DNA from: Alteromonas sp. KUL106
Lineage (GTDB): Bacteria; Pseudomonadota; Gammaproteobacteria; Enterobacterales; Alteromonadaceae
Reading direction: 5' to 3'
NCBI RefSeq assembly: GCF_009811415.1
Contig: NZ_BLIG01000025.1
Span: forward strand, 1 to 64,000
Length of the DNA stretch: 64,000 nt
Part shown: piece after piece, positions 16,467 to 26,157 of the stretch
Layout: each line of letters starts with the position of its first letter
Numbering within the stretch: the stretch's first letter is position 1
Program-made: the position numbers and the translations under genes
Notes under the pieces: generated by a model
What the model was told of the DNA's origin: nothing
Database searches by the model: none
What the model saw: the letters and a program-made list of their open reading frames with translations, nothing else

Positions 16467-17438
16467 ATGGAAAATGAAATCGCGTTGGCGCAAAGTGACT
16501 TTTCGCTGGATGAAGAACATCGAACGCTGGTGATTCAAAATCTAACTGAACTGAGAGACTCGGTGTGGGAAACTATGTCGTGGAATACGCGAAAGGCCTA
16601 TCAGTCTGATTTCAATCAGTACCTCAAATTTTGCCGTGCACATGCACTGCCGGCACTAGCGAGTGATTGGAAAATTACAAAGATTGCATGCCAGGCTTTC
16701 TTCGATGAGCTTATGACGTCAGAACTCAAGCATCACACCATTAAACGAAAGCTAGCATCAGTCCGTTTTTTTATTGGCGTAAGTGAATTGCCCGACCCAT
16801 GGAAGCACTCAAAGCTATTCAATCGTTATATCAATGGTAGGCTCAAAGAAAAACCAGCAGTGCAGAAACAAGCAAAGCCATTGAAGTTAAACGATGTTCG
16901 GCTAGCAACTCAGGCACTAGATGTGAACTCGCTATTGGGTTTACGCGATGCAGTATTGGTCAACGTCGCGCTAGATACACTATTCCGTGCATCGAATATC
17001 CTTGGCATCGAAGTTAAACATATCGACTGGCAGACAAAGACAATTTTTGCCCCACGTTCTAAAACTGACCAGTCAGGTGAAGGTTATTATGGTTATTTTT
17101 CTGACGAGGCAGCAGACCTGCTTACAAGATGGTTGGATAAAGCTCAAATTACTGAAGGTTTTGTGTTTCGTAAACTCTCGCCCAAGCAAACTGTCCAAAA
17201 AGAGCCTATGCAATACCAAGCACTATTAAAGAGGTATGAGGCAATCGGCATGACCATAGACACCGATGGAAGATTTACCTGCCACAGTACACGTACCGGT
17301 GGGGTTCTTACTCTTATAGAAGCAGATGTACCTATGGCAGAAATTGTTCTTTCGGGCAACTGGAAAAGCGAAGCGATGGCTATACGCTACGCTAAACAAT
17401 ATCAAGCCGGTAAAACAGGAATGGCGAAGGTGAGATAG
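16467..17438 (+). CDS. Site-specific tyrosine recombinase/integrase
   Basis: A 323-residue phage-integrase-family protein. The N-terminal SAM-like core-binding domain (about 35-130; WNTRKAYQSDFNQYLKFCR) is followed by the catalytic domain with Arg in DTLFRASNILGI, a possible Lys in PRSKTDQSGEG, the H-x-x-R motif as CHSTRTGGV, Trp in the GNWKS position and the nucleophile Tyr in AIRYAKQY. It is shorter than most prophage integrases and resembles recombinases of small mobile islands. Between the xylose operon and the TonB receptor it likely marks the mobile segment containing hipBA and the RHH gene. No attachment-site duplication was identified. Confidence 0.85.
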   Translation: MENEIALAQSDFSLDEEHRTLVIQNLTELRDSVWETMSWNTRKAYQSDFNQYLKFCRAHALPALASDWKITKIACQAFFDELMTSELKHHTIKRKLASVRFFIGVSELPDPWKHSKLFNRYINGRLKEKPAVQKQAKPLKLNDVRLATQALDVNSLLGLRDAVLVNVALDTLFRASNILGIEVKHIDWQTKTIFAPRSKTDQSGEGYYGYFSDEAADLLTRWLDKAQITEGFVFRKLSPKQTVQKEPMQYQALLKRYEAIGMTIDTDGRFTCHSTRTGGVLTLIEADVPMAEIVLSGNWKSEAMAIRYAKQYQAGKTGMAKVR

Positions 17439-18019
17439 TCCGGGCTATGACTCATCGAAAAGATCTGCGCTTCCTTATAGTTTTAGACAAAAAATATTTG
17501 TAAATAAGTTGCTAGAGTTCGATTATTTATTTCGACAAGCACATCACCATTTGCTCACTATTCAATTTAGTGAAATTACAGCCATCCGTTCACCTCATAC
17601 ATAGCAGTGACCATCGAATGAGTTTTTTACATTTTACTCATCAATAAATCATCAAATCTGATGGGAAACAGTTTGTTAACTGATTGGAAATAGAGCATGA
17701 CTTGATCGTAAAAGATTATTAATGACTATTGCGGCATTAGACTTTAGAGTAATGCATTATACTCTTATGGTTCTTAAAGCCCTGATAAAATTGGATATTA
17801 TGTAAATATATTTCATTGAATAAATCTTAAATAAAAAGCAAAATTTATTAATTTACTCATTAATATTCAATATCAAGCTGGTGAATAGTCAATTTTTTGT
17901 AAAAAATGATGATAAATGACTTGTTTTGATTGTTTCATGTGGTTACTATGGTTTCACAAATCTTTAACAAGGTTTTCGAGAGAGACACACTTAAATCACA
18001 CAACGAAGAGAATGGGTCG
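17439..18019 (+). promoter_or_regulatory. AT-rich upstream region of the first TonB receptor
   Basis: About 580 bases with no gene that I can support. The sequence is strongly AT-rich, especially 17800-17930, as expected for a regulated promoter and leader. A short open frame from 17930 joins the receptor frame but lacks receptor-like sequence, so it is treated as leader. Confidence 0.4.
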
Positions 18020-21000
18020 ATGCAAAACACAAGATCAAATATAAATAGAAAGCTGTTAGGGAATACGGCGGCACTATTATTAACCATTAGCTCTCCCACA
18101 CTACTTGCTCAGGAAGTTAATACCGCGGTAAATAACGCTCAGCAGAAAGTAGATAATAAACAACAAGACGACGACGTTGAAGTTATTGAAGTTTCTGGTG
18201 TTAGAGCGTCACTAGAAAATGCACTAAACACCAAACGTAATGCCGCATCTATCGTTGATGCTATCTCTGCTACAGATATTGATGCACTTCCAGCGCTTGA
18301 TTTTGGTGAGGCACTCCAAGCAATCCCAGGCGTACAACTTAATTCAGATGAAGAAGGAAGACAAAGTACTATCAGTCTTCGTGGGTTAGGTAGCGGTTTC
18401 GTAAAAACGACCGCCATGGGGCAGACATTTGCAACTCCCTCAGGCGCAAGTAACATTAATTCAGTCGGTGAACCAAATCCATTTGCGGCCTTCGAAGCAA
18501 GTATTTTCGACGGCGTAACCGTTGTCAAAAGTCCAACTGCTGATCTTCAAGCGGGTGGTATCGCAGGTATTGTAGATCAAAAACTACAACAGGCTCTTTC
18601 AAAGAAAGATGGTACGGCGTCTGTGAGTTTAGGTGGTCGTTACGAAGATTTAACAGAAAATGTGGATCCTAACTTTAGAATTTCTGGTGTTAAACACCTT
18701 ATCGACAATAAGCTAGGTGTAGCATTTAAACTTGCTGGCTCAGGACAAACTTTTAGACGTGATACCTTCGACATTATCGACTACACATCAGTGGATACAG
18801 TTGACGGCGACGTTCGTGCTACCAATATTGCTGAATATCGCGAAAAGTGGGGCTTAGAAGAAAACGCTCAGCTAACAGCGCCCGCTCGAGGCCGTAACGT
18901 TAGTGAATACAGTGACGGAGACAGAATCTCTTTCTCTGGAAACATTGAGTACCGCGTAAATGAAAACTTTAAACTCGGAGCTCATTTGCTCTTCTCAGAG
19001 CGTGACTTAGCTGATGGTACTAAAGAAGCAACAACAATGAGCCCGGGTTTCAATACCAATCGTCGTGATAGAGACAACTTTGATGCGCGTGTAACGCTTG
19101 ATATGGACGCCGCACCATTCGTCTACGATAGAGTCTCTGATGAAGAAGGCGCTCCATTAGTTTATGCAGTGAACGCTTATGATTACACTAACGGCTCGTT
19201 GCAAACCGAAAACCGTAAAACAACCTTCAGAGAAAAAACAGAAGGCATTATTCTATACGGTGATTATTTCACAGAAGACTGGGCCTTTGATGGCAAAATT
19301 ACGCATTCAGAAGCGAGTAATCAGTTTCAAAATGTTGGCTTTACCTTCCTTCATGACCAAGATTGGCGCGACAGCTTTAATTTTACAGATGCAGATGGCA
19401 GCAGAAACGGTGTTGAGAGCGTGCCAACAGGATTTAACGGCTCGATTAATTCTGGAAACGGAAACCTAGATAACATTGTGGTACGAGGACAGTTTGACCA
19501 GCCATATGTATACAATGACCTAGTATGGCAAGTTCCAAACCTTAATGCATCGGCTATTAATTCCGTTTCTGATGCGAATCAAGGTCGCAGACTTGCATTT
19601 AGGATCACTGGCAGAGTCAGAGATCTTGCTCGTGAAGTTAGCAGTGTTGAGTTCAACGCAGAACGTTTCACTGATTTTGGTCTTGGTAATGCCCTCAATT
19701 TTGAGTCGATTAAATTTGGCGGGAGATTCTCTCGAGAATCACTTGAAAGTATCGATCAAAGACAAGGGGTGGCTGGTATTGATACAAGCAACATTTCTGG
19801 CGCGTTCTTAACATCAAACATTTTATCTTCTGATCAGAATGACTATTTCGGGGGCAACATTCCGGGCACCTTTGACAATACGTCAGGTTGGATGACAATT
19901 GACAATGCCCTAGCAATACAGATGCTACAGGATGGTATTGAGACAGACGTCAATAACATACCTACGGCAACAAGTTTTACAACTCCTTATCCAGACTTAA
20001 TGCGCAACAGAACTGGATTCTGGGACCAGCAAGATAGAAATACTGGATTGCCTATCAATCTTGGTTTTAACTTTGGAGCCGATCAAGATATTTTAGCTAT
20101 GTATGTAATGTCAGATTTCGGTGGTGAGCTAGGCTCGATTCCTTACCGCGGCAATATTGGCGTTCGTCATATTCAAACAGATAATACTTTTGACGGTTTC
20201 GAGACTCAGGTGGACGAGCGAGGTCGCAACGGTGTAGCAGCGCCGGTTACTTTTGAAGACGACTACCAGCACACGCTCCCTATGGCTAATATAACATTTG
20301 AATTACACGATGATGTCTTACTTCGTGCTGCTTACTATGAAGGGATTGTGCGCCCGAACTTACTGGCTCAACGTCCAACAGCTGCCTTGAGAGGAGGCAA
20401 CCAAACCGTTCGCTTAGATCTTCCTACAGCAACAGTTAGACCATATGAAGCAACTAACTATGATGTTTCACTAGAGTGGTATAACCGCGAAGGCAGCGCG
20501 ATTTCGATTGGTTATTTTAAAAAGGAAATCTCAAACCTGTTTGATCAAGAGGACGGTTTTTGTCCAGACCCAGGTACTAACCCAATCGTAGATAGATTAT
20601 TGGGTGATATTGAGCGTACTCCTGGAACTAACGGCCGCGAATTCGGTTGTATTCAGACAACTCCGATAATAGACGATGATGGTAACGAGAACCTGAGAGA
20701 AGTTATCATAAATTCTCCTATCAATGTTTCTGACACAATCAAAGTAGAAGGCTATGAGGTCGCAATTCAGCAGAAACTAGATTTCTTGCCTTACCCTTGG
20801 AACGGCTTTGGTGGTGTATTTAACTATACAAGTCTAGACCAAGAGGGGAGCGAAATTGAGCTTACACGTGTTTCACCGGAATCTTTTAACGTAATAACGT
20901 ATTGGGAAAATGACGGAATTAGTTTACGACTGTCGTACAACTGGCGAGATGACCAAACGCTAAGGGGAGCTAACTCGTTCTTGGGTACCAATGCTCGTAC

Positions 21001-21190
21001 TAGAAAAGCAATTGGTCGTTTGGACTTCGTTGGTTCTTATGCTCTTAATAAGAAAACCAAACTGTTCTTACGCGCTTTCAACTTAACTGATGAAGTGGGT
21101 GAGGAATTCTTAGGAACAGACGAGCGCGCTATCAGCCGCCTTACTTATACAGGCCGAATCTACCAGGTAGCAGTTAACTATAGATTCTAA
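18020..21190 (+). CDS. TonB-dependent outer-membrane receptor, carbohydrate type (1)
   Basis: A 1056-residue receptor for energised uptake of large oligosaccharides. I start at the ATG at 18020, which gives a proper signal peptide (KLLGNTAALLLTISSPTLLAQ). Next come a TonB-box-like stretch (DDVEVIEVSGVR), the plug domain (DIDALPALDFGEALQAIPGVQL, GRQSTISLRGLGSGF) and a 22-strand barrel ending in YQVAVNYRF with the usual final Phe. It belongs to the TonB-Xanth-Caul group used for plant and algal polysaccharides. It is very similar along its whole length to the second receptor at 30650-33796. Located next to a uronate-processing set and the xylose genes; the substrate is inferred as ulvan oligosaccharides. 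Confidence 0.92.
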   Translation: MQNTRSNINRKLLGNTAALLLTISSPTLLAQEVNTAVNNAQQKVDNKQQDDDVEVIEVSGVRASLENALNTKRNAASIVDAISATDIDALPALDFGEALQAIPGVQLNSDEEGRQSTISLRGLGSGFVKTTAMGQTFATPSGASNINSVGEPNPFAAFEASIFDGVTVVKSPTADLQAGGIAGIVDQKLQQALSKKDGTASVSLGGRYEDLTENVDPNFRISGVKHLIDNKLGVAFKLAGSGQTFRRDTFDIIDYTSVDTVDGDVRATNIAEYREKWGLEENAQLTAPARGRNVSEYSDGDRISFSGNIEYRVNENFKLGAHLLFSERDLADGTKEATTMSPGFNTNRRDRDNFDARVTLDMDAAPFVYDRVSDEEGAPLVYAVNAYDYTNGSLQTENRKTTFREKTEGIILYGDYFTEDWAFDGKITHSEASNQFQNVGFTFLHDQDWRDSFNFTDADGSRNGVESVPTGFNGSINSGNGNLDNIVVRGQFDQPYVYNDLVWQVPNLNASAINSVSDANQGRRLAFRITGRVRDLAREVSSVEFNAERFTDFGLGNALNFESIKFGGRFSRESLESIDQRQGVAGIDTSNISGAFLTSNILSSDQNDYFGGNIPGTFDNTSGWMTIDNALAIQMLQDGIETDVNNIPTATSFTTPYPDLMRNRTGFWDQQDRNTGLPINLGFNFGADQDILAMYVMSDFGGELGSIPYRGNIGVRHIQTDNTFDGFETQVDERGRNGVAAPVTFEDDYQHTLPMANITFELHDDVLLRAAYYEGIVRPNLLAQRPTAALRGGNQTVRLDLPTATVRPYEATNYDVSLEWYNREGSAISIGYFKKEISNLFDQEDGFCPDPGTNPIVDRLLGDIERTPGTNGREFGCIQTTPIIDDDGNENLREVIINSPINVSDTIKVEGYEVAIQQKLDFLPYPWNGFGGVFNYTSLDQEGSEIELTRVSPESFNVITYWENDGISLRLSYNWRDDQTLRGANSFLGTNARTRKAIGRLDFVGSYALNKKTKLFLRAFNLTDEVGEEFLGTDERAISRLTYTGRIYQVAVNYRF

Positions 21191-21206
21191 TAATTACATC
21201 ATTAAT

Positions 21207-21236
21207 AGGCGAGCGTGCAATGCGTTCGCCTTTTTT
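21207..21236 (+). terminator. Terminator of TonB receptor 1
   Basis: AGGCGA (21207-21212) pairs with TCGCCT (21226-21231), followed by a run of six T. It lies 16 bases after the receptor stop. Confidence 0.8.
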
Positions 21237-21635
21237 AGCTCTAATGATTATGTCCAATTTTTGACCCTACAGTTTCTAATATTTCCTTTTCAGCACTGAA
21301 CATTTCTTTATTGCGTTTTGATTTTTTACATTCACTTTTTCAAGTAGAGGTGACCTTGTCCTAGTAGGCTTGATAGCGTTTACCGTATCTATGCATTGCG
21401 ATAAGGGAATTGGTTTTCAAACACTTGTTACTTTGGATCTCGTTTCAGAATGTTAGCTAACACCTGGATGATTATTTATACTTTAGACGTCATGGGGAAT
21501 ATAATTGCTTGAATGAGCATTATTGGCTGTTAGAGAGGTAATTAGGCTCGAAGAAAGTAACAAATTTTCTTGTAGGGTCTTATTAGATAAGAATTAAGTA
21601 AACAAATACTGTGCTATACATTGTCAAAAAGTGGC
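21237..21635. other. Intergenic region, nothing recognised
   Basis: About 400 bases between the receptor terminator and the hairpin after the isomerase gene. I see no coding frame, RNA gene or repeat that I can support. Confidence 0.4.
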
Positions 21636-21672
21636 GACAGTGTAAGACATGCAGTCATCGCCTTACACTGTC
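21636..21672 (-). terminator. Hairpin after the RpiB-family isomerase gene
   Basis: GACAGTGTAAG (21636-21646) and CTTACACTGTC (21662-21672) form perfect 11-base arms around a 15-base loop. On the minus strand a run of five T follows shortly after, ten bases past the isomerase stop. Confidence 0.65.
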
Positions 21673-21682
21673 TACGCGTAGC

Positions 21683-22321
21683 TTAGGCCATCAGCGTTTT
21701 TATATATTCTTTGATAGACTCGTCTTTCGCATTCTCGAACAAGCATTTTTGGAAGCGTTCACCGGATACCGCAACTTTTACCAGTTCTTGGTCGATCTTC
21801 TTCAAGGTGTTAACATAATCGTCACATGCTAATGCCGCTTTTAGCTCTGACAGGATACCTGCGTTACGAACTTGCGGTTCACGTCTTTCAACCGGATAAC
21901 CAGCTCCGCGTTCACCAGTGAAGGCTTTTTCGAAGATATAGCGTGCATTGAGTTCAGCACCCCAACCAAATCCTTTCGCAAAAGGAAGGGCTAACGCATT
22001 ACCATTATTTACTTGGTTAAACAAAAAGGCGTCCGAAGGATCGATACAATAGCCACAGAAAACACCAGGTTGCGCATTCAACGACATCATAGCGCCCTGC
22101 CCTGTACCGCAGCCAGCGATAACAAAATCTACAGCACCGGAGTTCAATATAACGCCGGCCATAATGCCAAGGTGTACATAAGTTAAGTGATGATCGGCTT
22201 CACTTTCCATACCTACGTTGTGAACACTATGTCCCAACGAGTCAGCGACAGACGTCAATTCCTTTAGAATGACTGGGTTCTTCGCTGCTTGGCTATTTTC
22301 CATCATTAAGGCAATCTTCAT
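21683..22321 (-). CDS. RpiB/LacA/LacB-family sugar isomerase, DhuI-like
   Basis: A 212-residue cytoplasmic isomerase of the ribose-5-phosphate isomerase B family: MKIALMMENSQAAKN at the start, DFVIAGCGTGQGAMMSLN with the catalytic-type Cys, and FCGYCIDPSDAFLFNQVNNGN. The start at 22321 has AGGAG at good spacing. Ordinary RpiB proteins are about 150 residues; this longer form matches the DhuI type that isomerises 4-deoxy-5-keto-uronate (DHU) made from unsaturated uronic acids, an established alternative to KduI. A KdgF-like cupin lies 2.4 kb away, supporting this. RpiB or galactose-6-phosphate isomerase activity is the alternative. Confidence 0.8.
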   Translation of the reverse strand: MKIALMMENSQAAKNPVILKELTSVADSLGHSVHNVGMESEADHHLTYVHLGIMAGVILNSGAVDFVIAGCGTGQGAMMSLNAQPGVFCGYCIDPSDAFLFNQVNNGNALALPFAKGFGWGAELNARYIFEKAFTGERGAGYPVERREPQVRNAGILSELKAALACDDYVNTLKKIDQELVKVAVSGERFQKCLFENAKDESIKEYIKTLMA

Positions 22322-22506
22322 GACTACTCCTGAGTAAATTTGAAATTCAAGCAAATTATACCATCTTTATCTGTCATTAATAAGCACATTAAGTTAAATC
22401 ATCGTCTGATTTGTTTTTACATCTACGAAGAATTGCATGCTATATACATAATTTGAGAGGGTAGGTTAATCAAATGTTAGCGATCCAGCGCCTATCGTGA
22501 TATTTT

Positions 22507-24699
22507 ATGATTGTTTTTTATCGTTTTTGGCTTTCTTGTTTAATGTTTCGACTGTTTTTTCTACTTATTCTTATTGGAATTTCTCTCAATTCTTTTGCAA
22601 GCGAGGCTCAACAGTGTGGTGCCTGTCATCAAAAAGAGTTAACTGATTGGCTCGATTCAGATCACAGTAAAGCAATGAATGTCGCGACAGATAAAACGGT
22701 ATTAGGAGACTTCAACAACACCACTTTCGAACACTTCAATCAAAAGGCTACGTTTTACAAGCAAGACAATAAGTTTTTTATTAAATTTCAAGAAAATAAG
22801 AAACCAATAGTTTACGAAGTAGCCTATGTGTTTGGCCATTTTCCTCTTCAGGAATATCTCATCAAAACTGAGCGAGGAAAAATGCAAGTGTTTCCTTTTG
22901 CGTGGGACTCACGAGATAAGTTGAGCGGCGGGCATAGGTGGTATCCGATATATCCCGACGAGGAAATAAGCAGCCAAGACAGATTGCATTGGCTTCAACC
23001 TTTACAGAATTGGAACGGAATGTGTGCAGACTGCCACTCGTCTGGATTAAGAAGAAACTACGACAGTGAGAAAGACTCATTCAGTACGGAGTGGAACGAG
23101 ATAAACGTTTCTTGTCAATCTTGCCATGATCACATTGATGATAGTCACTACACTGATAATGTTCCTACGCTTACAGCTCTCTCAAAAAGTGAACAGAAAG
23201 GTATTGGTAACTGGCTATTAGGCAAAGACGATAAAATAGCTTCATGGAACGGCCCCGAGCGCGATAATAGTTTCATGGAGCGTTGCTTTGCATGCCATTC
23301 ACTGCGTACACCACTCACTAACGGCATTTCACCATCTGAGCCTTTCTTATCACAGTTTAAACCCGCGTTGCTAGCTACGCCCCAATATCATGTTGATGGC
23401 CAAATACAGGATGAGGTCTATGTTTATGGCTCATTTTTGCAGAGTAAAATGTTTGAGGCTGGAGTGAACTGTAACGACTGCCACAATCCTCATACAGCGA
23501 AAGTGAAGGTCGAGGGAAATGGCCTATGCTTACAGTGCCACAAAGCGTCGGAATACGATGACATTAAACATCATCATCACGAACCTAATACCCAAGGTTC
23601 ACAATGTGTTAATTGTCATATGCCTGCAAATACTTACATGGGAGTAGATAAGCGAAGAGATCACAGTTTTCGCATTCCGGCACCACATCTAACGGATACG
23701 TTTGGCACGCCTAACGCCTGCAATAGCTGTCACAACGATAAGAGCACACAATGGACACTGGACAGTGTTAAAGAATGGCATGGGTCGCCACAATTTTACC
23801 CTGCTGAAATGCAGTATATATCTTTGCTTAGTGGCGAAAACTTAACACCTAATAGTCTCTTTTCCTTAGCGAAAAACACAGCATTGCCTGACATTAAAAG
23901 AGCGACCGTCGTTTCACTGTTTCCTGCTTCAATTCAAAATCTCGCATATAAGTATGCCAAAATGCTAGCGAATGACGAGAGTGCACTGGTTCGATTAGCA
24001 TTTGCAGACATCTCGTTTCTTGTCGATAAACACAGACGCATCGAGCTTCTAAAAGCGCTTATAGCGGATGAATATAAAGCGGTTAGAGTTTCGGCTGCTG
24101 AACAGCTAATAGCTTCGGGGGAAGTAGCGCTTATTTCCACAAAGGTATTGAACGAATTATATGAAGCAACCCAGCAGTCTCTCTGGCGAGGTGAAGGAAA
24201 TTTGAACGCCAGTCTTATTCAAGCTAATCAAGGTAATTTAGAAAAAGCTAGAGCTTTTCTAGAAGCTGGAATATCTCGAGACCCATTCTTTGTACCAAAC
24301 TACATAAATCTAGCAAATTTGTACCGATCTTTGGGTGATAGTACGTCAGAAGCATTACTACTGGCAAAAGGTCTCGATACCAATCAAAACTCATCTCTCA
24401 TGCACTATGCCGAAGGTAAGCGTTTAATACGAAGCCAAGATTTGCAGACTGCGATAATGCACTTTACTGCTGCTAATAACATTGACCCAAATAACAGCAA
24501 TTATTTATATATTTTGTCATTAGCGCTAGACAAAGCTGGAAAGACAGCACGGGCTGTAGCGTTACTAAAGAGCCAGACCTCTGCTGTTGTAAGCACATTT
24601 GAGTTGCTTCAACTCGGTTTGAATTTTTCACAAAAGCTAGGGCTGCGTGCGGAATACGCTTACTTCAGGGAAGAACTAGAGAAAATTCAGCGCCAATAA
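22507..24699 (+). CDS. Octahaem c-type cytochrome with C-terminal TPR repeats
   Basis: A 730-residue periplasmic protein with an N-terminal signal (FFLLILIGISLNSFASEA) and eight CxxCH haem-binding motifs: CGACH, CADCH, CQSCH, CFACH, CNDCH, CLQCH, CVNCH and CNSCH, all in the first 410 residues. The rest is helical: HEAT-like (LVRLAFADISFL, AVRVSAAEQLIAS) and then TPR-like repeats (NLEKARAFLEAGISRDPFFVPNYINLANLYRSLG). This resembles a broad group of multihaem cytochrome/TPR proteins of unknown electron partner. It lies between the isomerase and cupin genes. It may link redox chemistry to uptake, but no substrate can be assigned. The start could also be 12 codons further in. Confidence 0.85.
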   Translation: MIVFYRFWLSCLMFRLFFLLILIGISLNSFASEAQQCGACHQKELTDWLDSDHSKAMNVATDKTVLGDFNNTTFEHFNQKATFYKQDNKFFIKFQENKKPIVYEVAYVFGHFPLQEYLIKTERGKMQVFPFAWDSRDKLSGGHRWYPIYPDEEISSQDRLHWLQPLQNWNGMCADCHSSGLRRNYDSEKDSFSTEWNEINVSCQSCHDHIDDSHYTDNVPTLTALSKSEQKGIGNWLLGKDDKIASWNGPERDNSFMERCFACHSLRTPLTNGISPSEPFLSQFKPALLATPQYHVDGQIQDEVYVYGSFLQSKMFEAGVNCNDCHNPHTAKVKVEGNGLCLQCHKASEYDDIKHHHHEPNTQGSQCVNCHMPANTYMGVDKRRDHSFRIPAPHLTDTFGTPNACNSCHNDKSTQWTLDSVKEWHGSPQFYPAEMQYISLLSGENLTPNSLFSLAKNTALPDIKRATVVSLFPASIQNLAYKYAKMLANDESALVRLAFADISFLVDKHRRIELLKALIADEYKAVRVSAAEQLIASGEVALISTKVLNELYEATQQSLWRGEGNLNASLIQANQGNLEKARAFLEAGISRDPFFVPNYINLANLYRSLGDSTSEALLLAKGLDTNQNSSLMHYAEGKRLIRSQDLQTAIMHFTAANNIDPNNSNYLYILSLALDKAGKTARAVALLKSQTSAVVSTFELLQLGLNFSQKLGLRAEYAYFREELEKIQRQ

Positions 24700-24755
24700 G
24701 ATGTGCGCAAGTTACCAGATTGATAGTTAAAACACTGTTAGAAGGAGAAGTTGAT

Positions 24756-25070
24756 ATGTCTGAAAAATTAGGTGTGGTTGAAGATATGGGCGGCGGTATC
24801 AAACGTCAAATACTTGCATATAATGACGATGCCATGGCCGTTAAAGTCTGGTTTGAAAAGGGCGCGGAAGGTTACGCTCACAGTCATCGTCACACCCAGA
24901 TTGTTTATTGTGAAGAGGGTGAGTTCAACTTCGTTATAGACGGAAAACTGAAGGTTTTGAAGGCAGGAGATAGTTGCGTAATCAATCCACATGTTGAGCA
25001 CGGCACGACAACAGAAACGGGTGGTATCCTGATTGACATGTTCAGCCCAATGCGAGAAGACTTCTTGTAG
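24756..25070 (+). CDS. kdgF: KdgF-like cupin, unsaturated uronate linearising enzyme
   Basis: A 104-residue single-domain cupin. Metal ligands are seen in AHSHRHTQIVYCEEGEFNF (His, His, Gln region) and the second cupin motif NPHVEHG, and the C-terminus is the KdgF-like DMFSPMREDFL. KdgF converts 4,5-unsaturated uronates, released by polysaccharide lyases and unsaturated glycosidases, into linear keto-uronate. The ATG at 24756 has a strong AAGGAG site. It is followed by a GGDEF gene and preceded by the cytochrome gene in the same direction. Other small cupins look similar, but the C-terminal signature favours KdgF. Confidence 0.82.
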   Translation: MSEKLGVVEDMGGGIKRQILAYNDDAMAVKVWFEKGAEGYAHSHRHTQIVYCEEGEFNFVIDGKLKVLKAGDSCVINPHVEHGTTTETGGILIDMFSPMREDFL

Positions 25071-25191
25071 AAGATGAGTTGAGAATCAGAGTTTACGTAT
25101 AAAACGACATCCCTTCTGATGTTCAACATAAGCAGCAGAAGGGGCAAAATTTATGCTTACTAAAATAAATTACTCACAGGTGGATAGCTAG

Positions 25192-26157
25192 GTGATCGAG
25201 TCTCTTGTTTCACAGCAAGCTGAAATTAACGAAAGTGATATAGAGCTGTGCTCCGTTCTAATCGTTGATGATGATGAAATTAGCGCTTTAGCGGTGTCAG
25301 ACATGCTAGCAGAAATAGCAAATACAGAATTTTTATGTGACAGCACTCTAGTGCTGAAAAAGTGTATAGCTATGAAACCAGACTTAGTTTTACTAGACGT
25401 TAATATGCCAACGAAGAATGGGCTGGAGGTCTGTAAAGAAATCAAATCTGCACGTGAGACGGAAGATATTCCAATTATGTTCCTAACGAGTAGTCTTGAG
25501 CATGATGTTCAAAAAGCATGCTGGGAAGCTGGCGCAATAGATTTTACCGTGAAACCTATACTCGCGATGACACTTAAGCATCGCGTGAAAAACATTCTTT
25601 TGAATGGAATGAGAATAAAGTTTCTAAGTAAAATTTCATTTAGGGATCCACTGACAGGTTTATATAACCGCCATTTCCTTAATACAGAAGTGAGCGCAGC
25701 CTTTAAAAGTGCCTCGCGAAATATGCATTCTTTCGGGGTTATCGTGCTCGATATCGATTTCTTCAAAGGTTTTAATGATAGCTATGGACATTTAGCTGGT
25801 GATTCTTGTTTATTAAATGTAGCACAGGTGATAAAAAAGTCATTACATCGTCCGAGCGATATGGTGATACGTTTTGGCGGGGAAGAATTTATTGTTGCGT
25901 TGCCTGAAACGGATAAAAAAGGAGTATTGTTAGTTGCTAATCGTATTTTGAAGAACGTAGAGGCGCTTAAAATCGAACATGTTGGCAGCCCAAACCGAAG
26001 AGTAACTGTTAGTGCTGGCTATTCCGTAACGAAAGCCACCGCTTCGGCTAGCCTTGAGAGTATTATTAATCTGGCAGATTTAGCATTGTTTGAGGCGAAA
26101 CAGAGTGGTAGAAACACAGTATGCGGGTTCGAAAACTTCGAAGCAGCTTTTAAATAA
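25192..26157 (+). CDS. Response regulator with GGDEF diguanylate cyclase output
   Basis: A 321-residue two-domain signalling protein. The receiver domain (about 18-140) shows VLIVDDDE (acidic pocket), the phospho-Asp in LVLLDVNMP, the Thr/Ser in IMFLTSS and Lys in DFTVKP. The GGDEF domain (about 155-315) has DPLTGLYNRHFL, the active-site GGEEF and a product-inhibition RxxD (RPSD) five residues before it, so it should make cyclic di-GMP. The start is a GTG. Its histidine kinase is not in the window. It probably links a signal to attachment or motility rather than being part of the sugar pathway. Confidence 0.92.
   Translation: MIESLVSQQAEINESDIELCSVLIVDDDEISALAVSDMLAEIANTEFLCDSTLVLKKCIAMKPDLVLLDVNMPTKNGLEVCKEIKSARETEDIPIMFLTSSLEHDVQKACWEAGAIDFTVKPILAMTLKHRVKNILLNGMRIKFLSKISFRDPLTGLYNRHFLNTEVSAAFKSASRNMHSFGVIVLDIDFFKGFNDSYGHLAGDSCLLNVAQVIKKSLHRPSDMVIRFGGEEFIVALPETDKKGVLLVANRILKNVEALKIEHVGSPNRRVTVSAGYSVTKATASASLESIINLADLALFEAKQSGRNTVCGFENFEAAFK

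Noticed and set aside
17930..18019. N-terminal extension of TonB receptor 1
   Set aside because: It would put 30 non-signal residues before a good signal peptide; the ATG at 18020 is preferred. The same reasoning removes 38 codons from receptor 2.
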